From Dicyema japonicum (Eukaryota > Dicyemida > Rhombozoa > Dicyemidae), in contig RDEW01000011.1 of the NCBI GenBank assembly GCA_011109175.1, positions 816,374 to 880,373 on the forward strand: a stretch of DNA of 64,000 bases, read 5' to 3'. The notes under the pieces were generated by a model. The model worked only from the letters and a program-made list of their open reading frames with translations, was not told the origin of the DNA and searched no databases. Positions 36,890-47,739 of the stretch are shown here, piece after piece. How positions within the stretch are numbered: the stretch's first letter is position 1; every line of letters starts with the position of its first letter. Made by a program: the position numbers and the translations under genes.

Positions 36890-37990
36890 GGGATTCCTTT
36901 TCGGTGGTTAACTCTGTGAAGAGCGTAGTAAAGAAGTGGACTGTAAACCTCCACTTTGGTCAAATAAGAATTGTGTCTGTAAGCTGAAACGTTGCATTTT
37001 GCAGGGGGATTCATTATCTCCACAACTATTTATTTTGGCGATGGACCCACCAGGCAGGATCCTTAATCTGAAGTTCTCTAGGAGGATACTCATATATAGT
37101 AGAAGCTATTGGTGGATCCTTCAGGGTTGTCGGACAGGAAATGAACTCAAGAAATCTGCTACCAATCTGACACCGTTGTCATGTTTGAAGACTTTGGAGG
37201 GAGTTGATAGATATCGGTACTTGGGAGTACTCGAGATAAATGGGGTAATATTCTCAAGAAGGTTATATCCATACTTGAGAATGTTTAGAAAAGAATAACG
37301 GAGCTTTCGGGGACAAAACGAAATACCCGAATCGAGAAAATGTTCGGGGAGGATTAACACTGGGTGCCTTTAAAGTGAAATGATATTCTCCAATTTATAG
37401 AATCTTGGAAAGGATGTCTGTTATTTATTTGAGGAGGTCGAACGTGGAAACATCTAGCAGAGCGAGTGGAAATAACGGTCGAGGACAAAGCGTTATACTG
37501 CCTTTTGCAAGACAGAAATTTATTTTTCTCAAGCAAGGTATCGTTGTGTAACCATTGCAAGAAAAATAAAAAAAACTGTTGATCACATGTCAACCTGATG
37601 TGGTAAAATGCTAAACAGTGATTGTCCGATGATTCAACAAAGTGGTGAAGTGTGTACATTTCCATTTCTGCAGGATCGCCACTAACAAGTAGAGGTATGA
37701 CCTTTTGAAAGAGAGCTCTCACTTCTCTGCTGTCGGTTAAAAATTATTCTGCTGGTTACCTGGGATGGGGTTGTCTCTAAATGCTACAAGAAGCTACGAG
37801 GACTTAGATTGAATCAGCCGTCATAAAAACTTTAGAGAGTAAGGTGTTCAGTGTGGGGTTAGAGTCTAAGATCTCATATATGGTTCAAACCAAAAAGTGG
37901 CACGTGCAAACTATGTGGGTGCACGCTGTAAGAGAAATGGCTAACACAGTATGGAGAAAAGGGATCAGCTGGTACATTCCTATAAGAGGA
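36890..37990 (+). mobile_element. Second LINE fragment of a different family
   Basis: RCILQGDSLSPQLFILAMDP is the RT active-site neighbour block of a family whose members continue with Y.YLG; here VDRYRYLGVLEINGVI. Further on, KTVDHMST*CGKMLNSDCPM resembles the C-terminal ETVDHI..GC zinc-binding region. It is tandem to the preceding LINE in the same orientation. Confidence 0.75.
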
Positions 37991-38040
37991 GGGCGATTGC
38001 TTGCGATGTGGATAATTAAATAAAGTTAAAGGTTATTAAA

Positions 38041-38146
38041 TATCAATTAAATTTTCCAATGAAAATGGTAAATTATATTTAGAATAATTTTTATGCGGTG
38101 GTTGAATGTGAATCAAATTTTCCAATGAAAACGGCAAATTTACTTT
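38041..38146 (+). repeat. Two direct copies of a 35-bp unit downstream of the ETS gene
   Basis: atcaa.ttttccaatgaaaa then ggtaaattata / ggcaaatttac at 38041 and again at 38111, about 70 bp apart. It lies in the 3' flank of the ETS gene. Confidence 0.75.
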
Positions 38147-38196
38147 GGGTTGATGTAATTTTGTAGGTTTTTCATAAAAATCAACAATCTTTATGT

Positions 38197-38497
38197 TTAT
38201 ATGCAAATTACTTGATTGGGATGTTTGATAAATTTGTATATATACTTGTGTCCCTTAACTTTACTGATTATGCTCTTTCGGTAATAATATCTCAATGAAC
38301 GGCTTAGTTTATCATAATTCATTTTTGGCCTGTTTTTGTATGATCCCCAACGTCGAGCCACTTCCTCCGGGTTTATAAATTTAAACTCAAATTGGCAATT
38401 TATCCATTTTATAATATTTGAGTTTTGTTGATCATTTAAAAGATCGCCTATGAATTTCCACAATGGTTTTTTTCTCTTGATTTTTGGATCTTTCCAT
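38197..38497 (-). CDS. ETS-domain transcription factor (short, one-base shift)
   Basis: ETS factors bind GGA(A/T) DNA through a winged helix and are animal-specific. The domain fills almost the whole protein: PLWKFIGDLLNDQQNSNIIK, FKFINPEEVARRWGSYKNRP, KMNYDKLSRSLRYYYRKSII, KVKGHKYIYKF. Both DNA-contacting arginines of recognition helix 3 (the S-R-S-L-R stretch) and the tryptophans are present. Stop at 38197. The domain frame has no upstream ATG before a stop, but if the A7 run near 38470 were A6, the ATG at 38497-38495 would give MERSKNQEKKPLWKF and a complete protein of about 99 aa. Otherwise an upstream exon is missing. No pointed domain is seen. Confidence 0.95.
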
Positions 38498-39235
38498 ATT
38501 TAGACTTGTCGGAAATTATGCAAGTTTTTACGTCGTAAGTATTTTTTAAAATCAAATGTCGTAATGAAAATTAATAGATTTATTATCATTAAATAATCGT
38601 ATTAAATTTTAATAAAATAATTGTGTTACTTGTTACATAACACTCCTACAAATGGTGGACATTCACTCTCTCCAAATATTAGTCTTCTTTATATAAATAT
38701 CCAGTGGATAGGTTCTCATGGGTCTAGCCGCCTATACGGCTTATTTAGAACCCCGGGATCCCCCGGTGGACAACCATGTTCATCGATTTGTTTTGACCCC
38801 CGAGACCCCTCGTTTGGATCACGAACAAGAGGGACTGTGAAGTGATCAGGCCATAGAGGCAGGACTAATAAATGTCTCTCTAATATGTCTCCCAATTTCT
38901 GTTAATAAAGTTGTCATAATCAATATCCTGTATATTTGGATATATTACGTAATAAAAAAATCGCTAAAAAATATTACGTAATAAATAATTAAATCGTGAA
39001 TTTTTAGAATTTTTGTCAAATTAATCGTGATTTATTATGGAACTTCTATTTTGGATATTGGATTTTTATCAGGAAAAGAAGATCTGGTCGACCGAGGACT
39101 CGGTGGCTATCCACGGTAGAAGACGTCACGGGAATGCCTATATCAAGGCTACTCCAAATTGCGACGGACCGGGGAGAGTGGAGAAAATTGGCTCATGAGA
39201 TCTCCAAGGGTCGGACACGACTTAATCTGGATAAC
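38498..39235. other. ETS 5' flank, no gene recognised
   Basis: AT-rich near 38560-38620 and 38940-39050. A plus-strand stretch at 38715-38850 contains ccccgggatcccccggtgga, a local GC-rich palindromic patch unlike its surroundings. Confidence 0.5.
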
Positions 39236-39244
39236 ATAACATAT

Positions 39245-39625
39245 TAATTAAAAAAACGAGGAGTAGACAAAAGTTATAAAACCTGTTGGAGAGGTGCTTG
39301 GGGGCAAATAGATGTCTTTGAAGCTGATCTCTATTAAAGTAATTGTATAAAGGATCTTGCCTAAATTTCCTACCCTTTCTGGATGGACCCTTATTATTAA
39401 AATTTCACATTTCCTGAGTTTTAAATGGATTTTCAACGGTTCATTTATTAAGCAGATAACTAACTCTGTTTCTCAACGAGGGGGGGTTGTCCGCATAAGC
39501 TACAACGTCCATTCTCCCCTAAGTCTCAATTACCGATTCCAGGTATATTGCAAATAATATGGGAGATAAAGGGTCTCCCTGTGGGGTTCTCGTTGACTCC
39601 ATGACTGACTCAACAATCTTCGAGG
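39245..39625 (-). mobile_element. LINE reverse transcriptase core
   Basis: From the right: TRTPQGDPLSPILFAIYLES, VVAYADNPPSLRNRVSYLLN, TVENPFKTQEMCNFNNKGPS. The PQGDPLSP and YAD(N) boxes are clear; the second catalytic D of YADD is N. Only about 125 codons remain. Confidence 0.88.
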
Positions 39626-39981
39626 CCTTTGCTAGGAAAATGAGCTCGTGTGCTATCTTGTGCACTCATTCACCTGCAACGAAAAATAAAGAGATTGTGT
39701 GGTAAACTAGTATTGCTCCGATAACTTCTTCCTGTGAGATGGTTGACCAGGAGCATCTCCGGGTTTGATGTTAGTTTATGCTAAACCAGATGCTTTTGTT
39801 GAGCTTCCAGGCGGTTTTCATTTCTTCAATATATGAGCCTGGATGATTGGATAAAGGGAAGATCTCCATGGTTTTTACAAAGAAGATCAAAAGTTCAGGA
39901 TTATTTTGTTATATAATAAATTATTTAAAAAAATTAAATCAATATTATTACTCCCAATTAAATCAATATTAACCTTCTTTC

Positions 39982-40189
39982 CTAAGAAGAGGAGTCGTTG
40001 ACTTGAAACCCATCCGTTTCCTCCTCACCCTGGTTGCCTGGCACGTCATCGAACTGATTTGCTATATGCATCAGGAGATTGGTTGCTGTAACCAAATTTT
40101 CCTTGATAGTGCGCACTCCATTATATACTCCACCAACACGCTCTCCAACTGGAAGACAACGGATTGAATGCACGTTCTAGTTGGTGCAT
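39982..40189 (-). CDS. Small two-exon hypothetical protein (60 aa)
   Basis: ATG at 40189 gives MHQLE, a 25-nt GT...CCAG intron (40149-40173) is removed, and the second exon continues LGERVGGVYNGVRTIKENLV, TATNLLMHIANQFDD, with an acidic Ser-rich end and TAG at 39982. The central part is probably one amphipathic helix with regular leucine/isoleucine spacing, as in small coiled-coil subunits of larger complexes. I do not recognise the family. A TATAAAA lies at 40213-40207, 18-24 nt before the ATG. Splicing restores the frame exactly and removes an upstream frame conflict. Confidence 0.65.
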
Positions 40190-40222
40190 CAATGATTAAT
40201 TATTAATTTTATAAACAGTCCC

Positions 40223-40531
40223 TTGACCTTGGTGAAGCTTCACCAGATGCTCTATGTTTTGGATTTCTCAAGTAAGAGCTACTCTGATGTCAGCTCTTTA
40301 GCAAATACTCAAAGTATTATCCTTCTTCCCCATCATGTTGTTATAGCTAAAGTAAAGTTATGTTCCCCCTTTTTTGTACGAATAAAAATCCTGAATAGTT
40401 TGCAGATTTGTAGGTTTTTATCAATAAAATTATTTTTATCATTATTTTGCTTTAGGTTTTTAATTCCATATCTTTTCCTAGTGATGGAGGATGCTTGGGT
40501 TGCGAGTGTTCTAATAAACGAGATTGAATAA
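40223..40531 (+). CDS. Open frame of unknown status, divergent from preceding gene
   Basis: Open for 103 codons, hydrophobic in the second half (FLSIKLFLSLFCFRFLIPYL), ending MEDAWVASVLINEIE. A GT...CAG segment of 22 nt at 40272-40293 could be an intron instead, which would join LGEASPDALCFGFL to NSLANTQSIILLPHHVVIAK. Neither version matches a family I know. It could be a divergently transcribed gene sharing the 40.2-kb promoter region. Confidence 0.3.
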   Translation: MTLVKLHQMLYVLDFSSKSYSDVSSLANTQSIILLPHHVVIAKVKLCSPFFVRIKILNSLQICRFLSIKLFLSLFCFRFLIPYLFLVMEDAWVASVLINEIE

Positions 40532-41059
40532 ACTTAACACATATGACAACCACAAGGGCATAGACGGATAATTGGATTTAAAAAAAAGAAAAAATTTTAT
40601 TTTTAACAGATACTATCAAAAGTTGCATTTACTCCACACTTTTCTCGAGATTGCAATTTTTTGGAAAATGTCTATATCATCCGCGTCTTTTAATGCCACT
40701 TTAACATGTTTTTGATCAATGTTCACTTTTGATGGCAAATTGTAATGGATTCCCTCTAAAAGCCCCTGAGCAGAAGTATGATTCTACAATTTAGTTGTCT
40801 CCCCATTCTGATTTTTCTTTTGTCCCAGCCAAGCGATTATGTGTATCGCCGGATTTTTTAATGCCGTGTTACAAAGAATTTTCTTGGTTGAAGTGGTGAC
40901 GTTTCTCCATTGCACATGTCTAGTATACACCCTGGAGAACTTGTAGAAAAATTTCGTCTTCAATACGAAGAACACAGTTGACCTCAGTCGTTATGGGGTT
41001 TCAACTTATGGGTGGCTAATACCTCTACAAAACCCGGATGAGCTAATGGGACTCATTCA

Positions 41060-41480
41060 TAAAACCCGTACTTTTATATAACGCTGGATCTTGGGCGACC
41101 TCATCAGCGGATATGGAAAAACTAGACTCGTTCCACAGAGGTCAACTGAGAAAAATGACAGGAACTACTTGGCCTACGAGAATATCGAGAATGTTTTATA
41201 TAAGAGATGCAGCACTAGACCTATCAGCTTAGAAGTACTGGAATCCAGATGGAAGCTTTTCGGACACGTGTTGAGGATAGAATTAACATCCCCACCTAAC
41301 ATATCTATGGAAACATATTATGTTAGTCAAGAAGGCCGCTATCGTGAAAGACCTAGAACAACACTGCCAATAGTTTTACAAAAAGACCTGATCAACATCA
41401 AAAGAAATCTAAAAAATGCCGACGACCTGGACAACATGAGAGCTTTAGAACAGGGGACCATGGAAAAGGATGACATCTAA
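41060..41480 (+). mobile_element. LINE C-terminal region, well preserved
   Basis: FIKPVLLYNAGSWATSSADM, EKLDSFHRGQLRKMTGTTWP, then after a shift LEVLESRWKLFGHVLRIELT, PPNISMETYY, RERPRTTLPIVLQKDLINIK. This is the clearest copy of the family also present at 15.8, 18.2, 22.6 and 33.1 kb. Confidence 0.87.
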
Positions 41481-42074
41481 CCTTGTTTCTTTCTGCACAT
41501 GCGGGGCTATTATTTCAGGGGTACACCTGACTTCTTATGGTCTTATGGATATTTACACATAATATTTTATTAGGTTATTTAAGTCCATTAGGCTGTGATC
41601 CACCTCGGATGATCTTTCATTCTCTCTTGAAGCGTCTCGAATGGACTTCCAAATTTCAGTAGTGAGTATATTTCTATTCAACGAAACGAGCACATGCTTC
41701 CATCTCGATTTTGTGCTTTGACCTCCATGTTTTTTAGTTCATAGTTCCAGGAGAGAGCAGTTTCAATATATGGTGAGCTGGAGGTTCCTTCCGGAGATGA
41801 GTTGAAAGCGCGTGCCGGAGAGACAGTTTCCTCTGAGGTAATTGTTTAATGGTTCTCTTTGGAGGTAGATTAGGTGCCTTCTGGCGTTACCAATACTTAC
41901 AGAATCGGTGAACACATAACGCCAGTCTAAATTATAATTTACCTGTATAAAAATAAAAATATTATTAGATACGATATAAAAAATGATTTTAGTTATATTA
42001 GAAATTAAATTAATTTTTTTTATTAATTTTAAAATTAATAAAATATTTTAGTACAAAATTCGTTTTTTATAAAA

Positions 42075-42358
42075 ATGTCCAGTAACCCGACGTATAAATT
42101 AATAAAAATAATTTTAGAATTACTACTGGAAATCTTCTGGATAATCAATACTTCAAGAAGAGACAGAGTGCACAGAAAAAGTTCTTCGATTCAGGAGATC
42201 ATTTCATGGCCTTGTCCCAATTACAGCCAGGAATGGACAGGGAATCCTTTTTGAATAACGCGAAAGGATCTGAACGTGCCACTTCCTACAACATCCCTCA
42301 TGACTCCTTCTGGATACCTCCACCCACTAATGGAGCTGAAAGCTTAATTTATGCCTAG
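42075..42358 (+). CDS. ENSA: Endosulfine/ARPP19-like phosphatase inhibitor
   Basis: Endosulfines, when phosphorylated by Greatwall kinase in the FDSGDY motif, inhibit PP2A-B55 and permit mitotic entry. ATG at 42075 opens MSSNPT; a 26-nt GT...TTAG intron at 42092-42117 is removed; exon 2 reads ITTGNLLDNQYFKKRQSAQK, KFFDSGDHFMALSQLQ. This matches the family core L..R...GQK.FDSGDY.MA, with the target serine kept and the tyrosine replaced by histidine. The C-terminus (HDSFWIPPPTNGAES, TAG at 42356) is divergent and short, about 85 aa against about 110-120 in vertebrates. No lysine-rich PKA site near the end is seen. The gene is isolated among repeats. Confidence 0.9.
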
Positions 42359-42835
42359 CAATGATTTAATATGCTTTGCTTAATAAAATTTTTTGTTACT
42401 ATTTGAATTAGTCTTAAGATAACTTTTGATTTGGCCATAATCAAAACTTTGATATGTAAGTCACTAATTCGTTTTATGTTTTTATTATTTTCTTAAAAAT
42501 TATAATTTTTCTATTTTTGAGTACATTTCAAATGCAACAGAATAATTCAGAGATCGTAAGTTTCGTTTTTTATAGAATTAGTTATGGTGGTTTTATTAGT
42601 TACATTTTTGTGAAATTCTGTTTACACTATGTTTTGATTTCCTTAATAATATTCTCTATTAGTTATCTGGTTGGATTTGAAATAAACCTTTGATCATTTG
42701 CTTTACTTTTGTTACAAGGACAGATACTTTTGAAACCTATAAGCCGACTAATCCTATTCCTATTTTTTATATTCAAGTGTGTCGTCTCGTTTCTTTCCGA
42801 TCCAATCTAGGATGTTTCATACTACCACATGTCAG

Positions 42836-43045
42836 TTACACAAAAATACATTGGTGACTTTCATCAGTATTTTGATTCCATGACAAACTCCTTATAGATT
42901 TATTCAATATGTCTGATTTGATGTAAGTTATTTCACTTATAAGTTTGTAGTTGGGACAACTTCGGAATGTTCCAGGACAATAATCATCATTTGTGAATTG
43001 TAATAGAGATAATTCTCTTAAGAGAAGGTAATACTCGTGACACAT
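42836..43045 (-). CDS. Possible exon of an unrecognised protein
   Basis: Open frame MCHEYYLLLRELSLLQFTND, DYCPGTFRSCPNYKLISEIT, YIKSDILNKSIRSLSWNQNT, ending CIFV. Residue use is protein-like and it contains no retroelement motif. A second start upstream (MASNKLRLDVSRVLPSLKRI) is in another frame and might be joined by a short intron, but I could not find a consistent one. Function unknown. Confidence 0.35.
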   Translation of the reverse strand: MCHEYYLLLRELSLLQFTNDDYCPGTFRSCPNYKLISEITYIKSDILNKSIRSLSWNQNTDESHQCIFV

Positions 43046-43049
43046 CTAA

Positions 43050-43625
43050 CCTCAATTTGTTTGATGCCATAATGTGACGTAATTCTAATTCTGTGTTATC
43101 TCATTTTCCATCTTTATGAGTTTGAACAGAGTTAAACTGCAAAAATATAAAATTAGAAATCAAAGTTGATGAGTCGAATTAAAACCCTCGGATCACCGAG
43201 AAAGAAGTTAATAATTAATTGTACTCAGTTCCTACTGCCACAGACGCGATGATCTTCCAAAATATCACAATCCCAATTTGCACCAGCGAAAGGAAAGATT
43301 CTATCTTTACTTTGTACTCATGGGAACCCTTGTTGAATAGAGAATACCAAATGCTCCTTTTTCTGGCAACCCTTGCATGAGCATCTGAGACATGTTTATC
43401 ACATTATGCTATTCTACTGAAACAAGGGAAGATAAGGAACAGAAATCTTTGACCAGAATTTAACCCACAAAATATTGTTAATAACAGAGGGTCTAGAATT
43501 AGAGACAATATTTTTAATACTTTAATACTTTTTCAGTAAAAAATATTCTTTGAACTGACGTCAAATTCCTCAGAAAACTAAAAATTGTTTTATATGGTTT
43601 TTATATTGTTGGAATTGGATATATT
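43050..43625. other. No recognised gene
   Basis: Plus strand at 43225-43370 is open (IFQNITIPICTSERKDSIFT, YSWEPLLNREYQMLL) but short and unassigned. The rest shows nothing. Confidence 0.35.
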
Positions 43626-43631
43626 TGATTA

Positions 43632-43855
43632 CTTGTTATCTATTGACTTTTCTCTAGATGTATGGGGCTAATATGTTGCGTCCCACCCGGCTTACTCATC
43701 CATCAATGCTGGATACATTTCACAGACACGTGACCTGTCATTCAATATTAATTGGTTTCTAATCAAAAATCAAAGAATTCATTTTTTAAAGTCTATATTT
43801 TCTTGATTCGACTCATGTTACTTGTTATCTATTGACCTTTCTCTAAGCAACTTTA
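43632..43855 (+). repeat. Direct repeat flanking a dispersed repeat copy
   Basis: acttgttatctattgac then tttctcta occurs at about 43631 and about 43828, roughly 197 bp apart, bracketing the 43676-43790 copy of the 30.6-kb repeat. The flanks could be a target duplication or an LTR-like remnant. Confidence 0.55.
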
Positions 43856-44355
43856 TCTTGAAGCAACTTGGTCTCACGTTAGTCGTGGTCTTTTTAGTGT
43901 ATCCAAGCGTCCCAGCTTTTTTTAAGAAACGAAGCGATTATTCCTCCGGTTATTCTCAACTAGTATGGGGCGGAACGTAAAATGATCATGCAGAGCTTTT
44001 TTTTCTCATTTACTTTCATTGCTTTTTCAGTTGCATACAGTGTGCCTACCGCGGTCCCGACAATGCTGGATTGACAAAGGAACGTATAAATCGTCCTCAA
44101 ATGATTTCTTAGATTGGTTATTTTTGAGAATAATTTAGAGCCCAAATTAAGTATTTGTTATATTTTATTTATATTTAAACGCTGAAATACAAAATAATTT
44201 TTAAAAATATAAAAATAATAAAATTGTACTATTTTTGTCTTAAATTGTCCTAATTGTACTATTTTGTTCTTAAATAATAAATAGTGTTTCGCACTTTCCA
44301 AGGCGAGCAATATCAGTTATCGCTCAACACACTATTATTTCCGTCCTAGGCATAG

Positions 44356-44791
44356 CTAACTAATCCAATGATAGAAACCAAAGGGAGAACATCTGATTGT
44401 ACCGACCAAATCCATCTTCCAATACTTCATTACATGCTTCAGCTTCAGAAGAGAGGTGGAGAAGTAGGTCCGCTTTCTTTCATTTTTGTCCCACGTCCTA
44501 CCGTCGGCGGACATCACTTCATTCTTTAGCGGAAATAGTTTTCCATAAAGCAAATTTTCATCAGAGAATTTGGTCAGTGAGAAAGGTAGGAAGATCCCTT
44601 TTAACTACTGTGTCGGTGCCAGAAGGACTCGTCGCCTCACGGGTGGGATCTGTTTGAAAAGAATTGACCTTCGCTAAAAACTCCATCTTTCGGATTCTAC
44701 CCACTACCTTAGATCCCATGTTATCAGACGTTACATTCAACCAAAAGCTACTTTTCATATTGTCAACAATTTTACTTTTCCCCGATTTCAA
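44356..44791 (-). CDS. Two overlapping open frames, possible broken gene
   Basis: The right frame reads MKSGKSKIVDNMKSSFWLNV, GRIRKMEFLAKVNSFQTDPT, GTDTVVKRDLPTFLTDQIL; the left one continues FSDENLLYGKLFPLKNEVMS, ADGRTWDKNERKRTYFSTSL, KLKHVMKYWKMDLVGTI. They meet near 44565 with a one-base offset, and together give about 140 aa of even, hydrophilic composition. I recognise no family. This is either a gene with one indel or a transposon remnant. Confidence 0.4.
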
Positions 44792-45329
44792 ACAATAAAT
44801 ATAGGATGGATACTCAAATAAGCACTCAGTAAAGCTAAACTTATTATTTTCCTAGGATAAAGTCAAGTACTTATCAACACAAATAAAAACGATAAAAATA
44901 ATTCAAAATAAATTAAATTTCCCTCCTAAATATAAAGTCTTGTGGACAAAATATAATCAATAATACAATATGTCGGTTCAGTGGGAATATCCTCAAAAAT
45001 TTGTTCATTAAAAGGCTAAAGAAACAGTCCCTCGGCCTAAATTACGCCTTTCCATGAATTCAAATACCTATCATAATATCTCGACCTCTCCCCATTCGTT
45101 TACCGCAGATAGTAAAGGCAACTCAGGGTATTACAAGGACATCCAAGCCATCAAGTATAAAAGCTCATTCAAACCGGAGTCTTCAGCCTTGACTTTGTTC
45201 TCGACTTGTTCATGATGAAAAAATTTCATTGAACTTTTTCTTAGTGAAAACAAAGTCACTCCAATCTGAGTATCCCCATGGGCCAATTTCTGGCAATAAG
45301 GAATGAAGCAGCTCTTGTTTCTCACGTAG

Positions 45330-45620
45330 AATTAAAGCAACCTTCAAGGTCTACAAAAAAGACTGGTCGAATTTCAAGCTCTTCACTGACCATAACCTAA
45401 TACACGGTTTGATCCCATCTCTTTTTGCTCCATCGACAAAGCAGTGGACCATCTAAACAATGTAATCCTTCAAGCTGAAAAGTTGTTTGTACACGTGCAG
45501 TTTACAAATCCTACAAGCCTACTCTGGACTCTGAGACTTGTCTCCTCGTCAAACAAAGAAACTCCCTGAGGATGAATCATCCTGAAAACCTGATTTGGAA
45601 AATATAAAATGCTTAAATCA
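45330..45620 (+). mobile_element. LINE fragment, region between endonuclease and RT
   Basis: Combining two frames gives KKDWSNFKLFTDHNLIHGLI and IDKAVDHLNNVILQAEKLFV, the usual YRKADWDKF......SI.EAV..L...I..A stretch before the RT domain of Jockey-type LINEs. A similar-family RT resumes at 47.74 kb after about 2 kb of inserted repeats. Confidence 0.6.
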
Positions 45621-46221
45621 GAAAATTACAAAACTCATCAGTCGTTAACGAAATTACGGACTCGACTTTTTTTCCGTTTATAAATTAAGATTTTTATTCA
45701 TGATCGTACCATTTTTAAGTAAGCGAGTTTAGAATATCAAATTATTTAAATAGTTAATTTTGGGTAATGTTTATGCTTTAGCTTGTAATTGCATTAAAAT
45801 TTCCGCCACAACTAAAACTACACGTGGTAAAAATAAATTTTAAAAATAAAACAGATTTTTTACTTTTAAAAGTTTTTAAATATTTAAAATGTTATAAACA
45901 TAGGATTTTTATTTAACGTGAAATCAATGGATTATTTAATGTTAATATTCCATGCAGTTGCCTTTAGGACTTTTACTGTTTTTTTTTCGTCCTGCCGATC
46001 CAGACATATTTTTAAAAGCCTTTTTTGTCTATCAATCGTTTTTTTATTTGTTCTTGTTGAAATTCTTTTTCCGAAGGAATCCTGGTCAATAAATAGTTTT
46101 CGTCATTTTTCTTTTTGGAATGACGATATAATACTCCATATCGATGGATGACGATATCCCGTCAAATTGTACAATTTATTGTTCCACCCTTCACAATAAT
46201 CATTCGTTCTTTTTTAGTAAT

Positions 46222-46530
46222 GAGCCGGGTGGCATAGTGGTTAGGTGTCGGGCTAAAGTGACTTAGGCTACGGGTTCGAATCTCGCTGCTGTTCACCTGG
46301 TGGAAGGTTCCACGCATCTACGATGTAGAAAGGGTTTGACGAGGCCCCTGTTTCATGTACTATCAAGATATCTACAAACATGCAAAAAGTTCGAGCCAAT
46401 GCCATTTTCGGATGAGAAGAAGCTGTACATAATTCTCGACCCTTTGGGCTCGTCCTTCTACCTTGTCGGTCTGGGATCAGTTAGTTAGTTGAGACTTTTA
46501 TTTCTTTCTCTTTGACCAGTGATTCTAGGG
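46222..46530 (+). mobile_element. SINE with tRNA-like head and LINE-type tail
   Basis: Head: A box TGGCATAGTGG at 46230-46240 and B box GGTTCGAATC at about 46273-46282, 43 nt apart as in tRNA promoters. After the shared CACCTGGTGGAAGGTTCC...GCATCTACGATG block it switches to the 175-bp tail also seen at 20810-20990, ending gggtaataataa. So it differs in its 3' half from the 54.0-kb copy. Confidence 0.85.
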
Positions 46531-46864
46531 TAATAATAACGTGATAATCTCCTCGCTGCGAAAAATTAGATGTTTTTTCTACATAACGACCGAAAGATCT
46601 AATTTAATGATTTTTTGGCTGCTTCAAGGGGACGTTCAGCCCTTTTCCATATGTTCCTTACTCTCTCCGGAAACGTCTAAACCTTACTCGGTCTCATCGG
46701 AATACATAACAATCCTGCAACTAAACATTTACAGGATTTCTCGAAAAAGAGACGAGCTGATGGAATTTTTATCCTCTCACGACGGGATATTGCATTAATA
46801 CAGTAAACCCAATTGTCATCATCACGTCTTACTCATTGATTCAAGGGATACTTATTCGATTGTA

Positions 46865-47500
46865 GGAAAAAAAAGTCAAGTCCGTAAGCGGGAAAAAAGT
46901 CAAGTTGTCTTTTTGTAGTTTATATCGCTTTTTTGTGATACTACTAGCATCTTTTAATTTTAAATAATTTTTTTCAATAACTTGACTTTTTTCCGCTTGA
47001 CTTTTTTTTCCATTTTTTGAAATTTTTTCCCTTAAAAGGAAAAAAATCAAGTCCGTAAATTTCGTTAACGGATGTATTTGTCTCAAATACTGCAAGAACA
47101 GCTCGAAATACCGAATCTTCAGTCTGTCATAATAGTTCCTTCTTTGGGAAATTCAAAATTATGATTTGTTCTTAGGCTTCTTCTGCATCCTTGTGAAGAT
47201 TTTTTCACACATTTAAAAATTATAAAGTTTTTTGTCACCGAGTGTTTTGTATACATATAACCCTTAAAACAAATTTTTTTCCTTCAAGTCCGCTAACGAA
47301 TTCACGGACTTGACTTTTTTTCCGTTTTGCGCTAAATTTCGAAAATTATAAAGGAAAAAATTTCAAAAATGGAAAAAAAGTCAAGCGGGAAAAATAGTCA
47401 AGTATTGAAAAAATATTAAAAATTAAAAGATGCTAGTAGTATCACAAAAATGCGATATAAACTACAAAAAGACGACTTTACTTTTTTTCGCACTCTGAAA
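46865..47500. repeat. Large imperfect inverted repeat (foldback element or MITE-like)
   Basis: Left arm about 46868-47075 and right arm about 47290-47497 are reverse complements: aagtcaagtccgtaa, gtttatatcgc.tttttgtg, atactactagcatctttt and cgcttgactttttttccat are mirrored. Arms of about 205 bp surround a unique spacer of about 215 bp. The motif gttaacgaaattacggac plus tcgactttttttccg also occurs alone at about 45648-45683. Confidence 0.88.
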
Positions 47501-47739
47501 TATTACGCATCCATAAGTCACAAGGACTTTTCGAAATCCCATTCTTGTCACCTTCGGAATTTAATGGCTAAACCAACTTCGTGGATCAATTTATTTACGC
47601 ATGCGAGGTCACACTGGCTATAAGATCGATAACGAGTTCTTACACGTGTGGCCTGACGGCATTCCGGGAATTTTTCTAACACCTTGGTAATGTTGCAATC
47701 AATTCGATTACATCAATTTCTAATTTGTCTTCTAACAAG

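Noticed and set aside
46207-46300. Functional tRNA gene
   Set aside because: A and B boxes are present but acceptor and anticodon stems do not pair, and the head continues into a repeat shared with 54.0 and 59.5 kb.
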